A stretch of DNA of 64,000 nt from Dyadobacter endophyticus (lineage in GTDB: Bacteria > Bacteroidota > Bacteroidia > Cytophagales > Spirosomataceae): the NCBI RefSeq assembly GCF_014641595.1, contig NZ_BMIA01000002.1, forward strand, positions 620,001 through 684,000. Direction: 5' to 3'. Of the stretch, positions 60,559 through 64,000 are shown one piece after another (within the stretch, counting starts at the first letter, position 1; each line of letters begins with the position of its first letter). Both the position numbers and the translations under genes were made by a program. The notes below the pieces were generated by a model, which did not search any database, was not told the origin of the DNA, and saw only the letters and a program-made list of their open reading frames with translations.

Positions 60559-61305
60559 ATGGAAAACACAATCGCACAAAAACTAGATGCTCTCCTGAAA
60601 CTTCAGGAAATCGATTCAAGCCTTGACGAAATACTAAAAACCCGCGGGGACCTTCCCGAAGAAGTAAGGGACCTGGAAGACGAGATTGTAGGATTCGAAA
60701 CGCGGTTAGGGAAGTTTAAATCAGAAATTGCCAATCTGAATACAGAAATTGACAATTTCAAAAATGCACAAAAAGAAGGGGAAAAACTGATCAAGAAATA
60801 CAAAGATCAGCAGATGAACGTTCGCAACAACCGCGAATACGATGCCATCACTAAAGAAATAGAATTACAGGAGCTCGACATGCAACTGGCCGACAAGAAA
60901 ATTAACGAAGCCAGAGCCCGCATCCGCCTCATCGAAGAAGACGCAAACCGTGCGGAATCTATCCTGAATGAAAGAAACGAAGACCTGAAAGCGAAGAAAA
61001 ACGAACTTTCGGTAATCACCAGCGAAAGCGAATCCGAAGAGAAGGCACTTAGCGCGGAAAGAGAGAAGCACGCAAAGAAAATCGAAGAACGTTTATTAAA
61101 ATCTTACCAAAAAATCCGCGACAACTCGCTGAACGGTCTGGCCGTTGTGCACGTACAGCGCGGAGCTTGCGGTGGATGTTTCAGCATCGTTCCTCCTCAA
61201 CGCCAGGCTGATATCCGCGAACGCAAGAAGCTGATCGTTTGTGAGCATTGCGGACGTATCCTCGCCGACGTAGAGAGCGTTCAACCGGTTCACCAGCGCC
61301 GCTAG
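60559..61305 (+). CDS. Coiled-coil protein with C-terminal C4 zinc ribbon
   Basis: 248 residues. Residues 1-180 form a long helical coiled coil (VRDLEDEIVGFETRLGKFKS, EIANLNTEIDNFKNAQKEG); the end has a C4 zinc ribbon GACGGCFSIVPPQRQADI with VCEHCGRILADVES. Family members are implicated in RNA or flagellar contexts elsewhere, but the role is unsettled. Likely co-transcribed with Nif3. Confidence 0.88.
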   Translation: MENTIAQKLDALLKLQEIDSSLDEILKTRGDLPEEVRDLEDEIVGFETRLGKFKSEIANLNTEIDNFKNAQKEGEKLIKKYKDQQMNVRNNREYDAITKEIELQELDMQLADKKINEARARIRLIEEDANRAESILNERNEDLKAKKNELSVITSESESEEKALSAEREKHAKKIEERLLKSYQKIRDNSLNGLAVVHVQRGACGGCFSIVPPQRQADIRERKKLIVCEHCGRILADVESVQPVHQRR

Positions 61306-61324
61306 GATCTTAAATATTAAATTG

Positions 61325-61355
61325 AAAGGTTGTCTTATCCGGACAACCTTTTTTT
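61325..61355 (+). terminator. Terminator after the zinc-ribbon gene
   Basis: AAAGGTTGTC / GACAACCTTT perfect stem, seven-base loop, then T-run. The next gene begins immediately at 61356, so its promoter must be elsewhere or read-through occurs. Confidence 0.85.
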
Positions 61356-62903
61356 ATGCGCATTACCATGAGCATGAGATTACCCAAAGGCAAATCCAAG
61401 GTGTACAGGCTGTTATTTTGTCTGCTTCTATTCGCATACTTCCCGCCTTCATTAGCTGTCGAGGAGCAAAGCGACGTTGTTTTTTCTCCAAAACTGCAAA
61501 AGGCCTATTTTGAAATACAAAAATTAAGACTCCCCGCAGCACGCGAACTGATCGACGAGGAAAGGGTGGTTAATGCCGAAAACCCGTTCATAGCTTACCT
61601 CGACAGTTACGCAGACCTCCATTATCTGCTCATTGCCGAAGACCGTTCCCGCTATAAAGTTTTCACCCAACAACAGGAAAAACGACTCGACCAGGTCGGG
61701 AGACTTTCGGAGAAGTCGCCCTACAAACGACTATTCCAGGCCGACATCCGCCTGCATTCTGCATTTGCCAAGCTCAAATTCGGCAATGAGGTTAGCGGCT
61801 CCTGGGAGATTATCAAGGCCTACCGGCTTTTGGAAGATAACCGAAAGAAATTTCCGGCATTTACCCCTACCCTCAAATCACTGGGCCTCCTCCACGTGCT
61901 GATTGGCTCAATTCCTGAAAATTATACCTGGATCGCCAAGATTCTGGGGTTGAAAGGGAATATCAAGCAAGGCATCCGCGAACTTCGGGAGGTGGTGAAA
62001 GAAGAACCTTTTTTCAAGCAGGAGGCCGAACTGATCGACCTCCTATTGCATGCCTACACCCTCCAACTAAGCCCCGAACAGCAAGCACGCATCCGGCAAT
62101 GGCCCAAAGAGCAGCCTGATAACCTGCTACTGCATTTCTTCGCCACAACGGTTTTGATGAAAGAGAACCGAAGCGAGGAGGCCTCGTATTTCCTGGCAGA
62201 GGCACCGGTCGGCAAGGAATATATGCCCTTTCCATTCCTAAACTACCTGCGTGGGGAAATCGCACTTCAGCGTGGCGATTATGAGGAAGCACTCGCTTTG
62301 TATGCGCGGTTTTTGAAACAATATACCGGGTTCAACTACATTAAGGACAGCTACTTCAAAATGTTCCTGTGCCGCTGGCTCACCGGCCGCGACCAGGAGG
62401 CTGCGGGATATATTCAAAAGGTAACCCAAACCGGCAGTACCATCGTGGAAGCCGATCAGTTTGCGGAAAGAATTGCGAAGGAATTTGGCGAGGGCAAAAT
62501 CAGCCCGATGCAAAAAGTGCTGTACAAGGCCCGGTATGCAACTGATGGCGGCTATTTTCAGAAGGCCGGGGAGTTGATGAAGACCGTTTCGGAAAAAAGT
62601 TTTGGCACAACTTACGAAAAAGCCGAGTTCAATTATCGTATGGCCCGAATTCTCCAAAAATCTGGTCATATCAACGAATCAATGCCATTTTACGACCGCT
62701 CGATCGCGCTTGGGCAGGCCGATGCCGGTGCGGGAGGTTTTGCGGCATCTTCGGCATTGCAAATGGGCTATATTTACCAGAAAAAGGCTGACAATCAGCG
62801 CGCTGTATTGTATTTCAAAAAAGCTATGAGTTTCAAAAAGCATGAATACAAGAACAGCATAGACAACAAAGCCCGTGCCGCCCTCACGGAACTGGGACAA
62901 TAG
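61356..62903 (+). CDS. Exported TPR-type protein
   Basis: 515 residues. Signal peptide (LLFCLLLFAYFPPSLAVEEQ), then helical repeats with TPR character (EEALALYARFLKQYTGFNYI, FNYRMARILQKSGHINESMP, SALQMGYIYQKKADNQRAVL). No catalytic motif. ATG 61356 or ATG 61368 are both possible starts. Probably a periplasmic scaffold; partners unknown. Confidence 0.8.
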   Translation: MRITMSMRLPKGKSKVYRLLFCLLLFAYFPPSLAVEEQSDVVFSPKLQKAYFEIQKLRLPAARELIDEERVVNAENPFIAYLDSYADLHYLLIAEDRSRYKVFTQQQEKRLDQVGRLSEKSPYKRLFQADIRLHSAFAKLKFGNEVSGSWEIIKAYRLLEDNRKKFPAFTPTLKSLGLLHVLIGSIPENYTWIAKILGLKGNIKQGIRELREVVKEEPFFKQEAELIDLLLHAYTLQLSPEQQARIRQWPKEQPDNLLLHFFATTVLMKENRSEEASYFLAEAPVGKEYMPFPFLNYLRGEIALQRGDYEEALALYARFLKQYTGFNYIKDSYFKMFLCRWLTGRDQEAAGYIQKVTQTGSTIVEADQFAERIAKEFGEGKISPMQKVLYKARYATDGGYFQKAGELMKTVSEKSFGTTYEKAEFNYRMARILQKSGHINESMPFYDRSIALGQADAGAGGFAASSALQMGYIYQKKADNQRAVLYFKKAMSFKKHEYKNSIDNKARAALTELGQ

Positions 62904-62963
62904 CGTTTGTTACCAAAACGCACTTTCTGCGTATCAAGGATGCAAGCCTTAATGCGCCGGAAT

Positions 62964-63668
62964 ATGCCCAGAAAAAAAAGCGACAATCCGAAGGTGATCA
63001 TCAACTGGCACGACGATGACAAACCCCGTGAAAAATTTATGAACAAAGGCCGGGCCGCATGCTCGGACTCCGAGCTGATGGCCATTTTAATCCGCTCGGG
63101 AACCACGGAAATGACCGCCGTCGACCTGGCGAGGGAGCTGATGGCGTCAGTTGGCAACAATATCAACGAACTCGCCAAGCTGAACGTCAGGGATCTGACC
63201 AAAATCAAGGGTATGGGCGAAGCGAAGGCGCTCACTATTCTGGCAGCATTGGAGCTCGGCCGGCGGCGCAGCGACATTGTTTCTAAAAAGAAAAATAAAA
63301 TTATCGGCTCCAAGCCGGTCTACGAAGCCATGCGTCCCTATCTGATGGACAAAACGCATGAGGAGTTCTGGATTCTGCTGCTCAACCGGGGAAATTACGT
63401 GATGCGAGCCATACAGGTGAGCGTAGGAGGCATTTCCGGTACGGCTACGGATATCAAAATGGTATTCAAAATCGCACTGGACCATATGGCCAGCTCCGTT
63501 ATTCTCGTCCATAACCATCCGTCCGGGCAACTGATACCCAGCCTGGCCGACAAGGTCCTCACCGAACAAATTACAAAGGCAGGCCGATTGCTCGACCTGC
63601 CCGTTCAAGATCATATAATCTTTACCAATGACGGCTATTACAGCTTTAAGGATTCCGGCGAGATGTAA
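62964..63668 (+). CDS. radC: DNA repair protein RadC (JAB/MPN domain)
   Basis: 234 residues from ATG 62964; other ATGs at 62940 and 62952 are possible, and an HTH-like N-terminus follows (DKPREKFMNKGRAACSDSEL). Helix-hairpin-helix element LTKIKGMGEAKALTILAALE and the metalloprotease-like JAMM site VILVHNHPSGQLIPSLADK are intact. RadC's cellular role remains unclear, despite the name. Ends against a convergent gene with no gap. Confidence 0.9.
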   Translation: MPRKKSDNPKVIINWHDDDKPREKFMNKGRAACSDSELMAILIRSGTTEMTAVDLARELMASVGNNINELAKLNVRDLTKIKGMGEAKALTILAALELGRRRSDIVSKKKNKIIGSKPVYEAMRPYLMDKTHEEFWILLLNRGNYVMRAIQVSVGGISGTATDIKMVFKIALDHMASSVILVHNHPSGQLIPSLADKVLTEQITKAGRLLDLPVQDHIIFTNDGYYSFKDSGEM

Positions 63669-64000
63669 TCAGAACACCGCTTCTTTCCGGATAATGCCTT
63701 TCAGTTCTTCGTAAGGGATTGTAAATTCGATCGGACCACGGGCATAGGCCGCGATTTCATACGGATTGTAGTAGAAAAGGACGCCCTCGGTTGTGAAAAC
63801 GTAATTTGCGGGAATGAAAAATTTGTGGTTTGCTAAAAAATAACCGGCGTCTTCCAGATCGACTCCGGGTGTCAGTTTTTCAAGTTCGCGAAACTTTGTT
63901 TCAACCAGTTTTAGCAAAGCCACGGAGTCGGCCACAAAACTTTTCATTTCGACCTCTTCGCCGGTTTTACCGTCGAATGCGTGGTACGACGTGAAGGTGT
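63669..64000 (-). CDS. DUF3298 / RsiV-like protein, C-terminal part only
   Basis: The frame is open to the window edge and covers 110 residues of a larger protein. TFTSYHAFDGKTGEE, then PYEIAAYARGPIEFTIPYEE near the end, are typical of the DUF3298 beta-sandwich found in RsiV and PdaC-like proteins. The ATG at 63947 is internal, so the real start lies beyond base 64000. Confidence 0.85.
   Translation of the reverse strand, partial: TFTSYHAFDGKTGEEVEMKSFVADSVALLKLVETKFRELEKLTPGVDLEDAGYFLANHKFFIPANYVFTTEGVLFYYNPYEIAAYARGPIEFTIPYEELKGIIRKEAVF

Overview
The window is chromosomal DNA of a Bacteroidota bacterium, most likely a Cytophagales member close to Dyadobacter or Spirosoma (inferred from gene content). 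Supporting signs are a type IX secretion C-terminal sorting domain, a PorD/DUF4835 gene beside coaBC, Rho with a long N-terminal insertion, SusC-type and siderophore TonB receptors, a Bacteroidota-type omega subunit, and several promoters of the form TTTG-N19/20-TAnnTTTG. Genes are mostly short operons separated by strong bidirectional hairpin terminators.

Bases 1-7430 look like one end of a genomic island at the 3' end of tRNA-Ser(UGA). Reading inward from the tRNA there is a tyrosine integrase, a broken alpha/beta hydrolase, an unknown 485-residue gene carrying a DUF7662-like domain, a small XRE regulator, and brxA-brxB-brxC of a BREX phage-defence system whose remainder lies beyond base 1.

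Bases 7.8-32.5 kb are core genome: tilS, an OstA/LptA-like protein, a T9SS cargo protein, bamD, rpoZ, coaBC-porD-(small gene)-recN, a lipoprotein-SCO-cytochrome c operon, coaX-outer membrane protein-lptC, rho, a membrane-anchored helix-hairpin-helix pair, htpG, an OMP_b-brl-type TonB-dependent receptor and a 1-Cys peroxiredoxin. Bases 32.8-35.4 kb hold a DabA/DabB-like pair whose DabA lacks its zinc-binding core. Next come cysteine desulfurase-xdhC-mocA (molybdenum hydroxylase maturation), a GntR/YtrA-controlled ABC transporter operon with a previously easy-to-miss 34-residue membrane peptide, an SPFH protein with a 58-residue membrane partner, the oxidative pentose phosphate operon gnd-zwf-pgl, a GH36-like alpha-galactosidase, and a siderophore receptor with a PepSY membrane protein.

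The last part (53-64 kb) has a gene-poor 0.95 kb stretch, tRNA-Ala, PadR with a TonB protein fused to an unusual N-terminal domain, an Lrp regulator, and two striking RNA loci. The first is a tRNA-like RNA with an oversized variable region (57.6 kb). The second is a tandem array (58.3-59.2 kb) of three intact tRNA-Asp genes plus tRNA-derived copies, all of the degenerate copies that keep their 3' part carrying the same hairpin insertion and the longer ones followed by a GAAA-tetraloop terminator. After this come Nif3, a zinc-ribbon coiled-coil protein, a TPR protein, RadC and a partial DUF3298-type gene.
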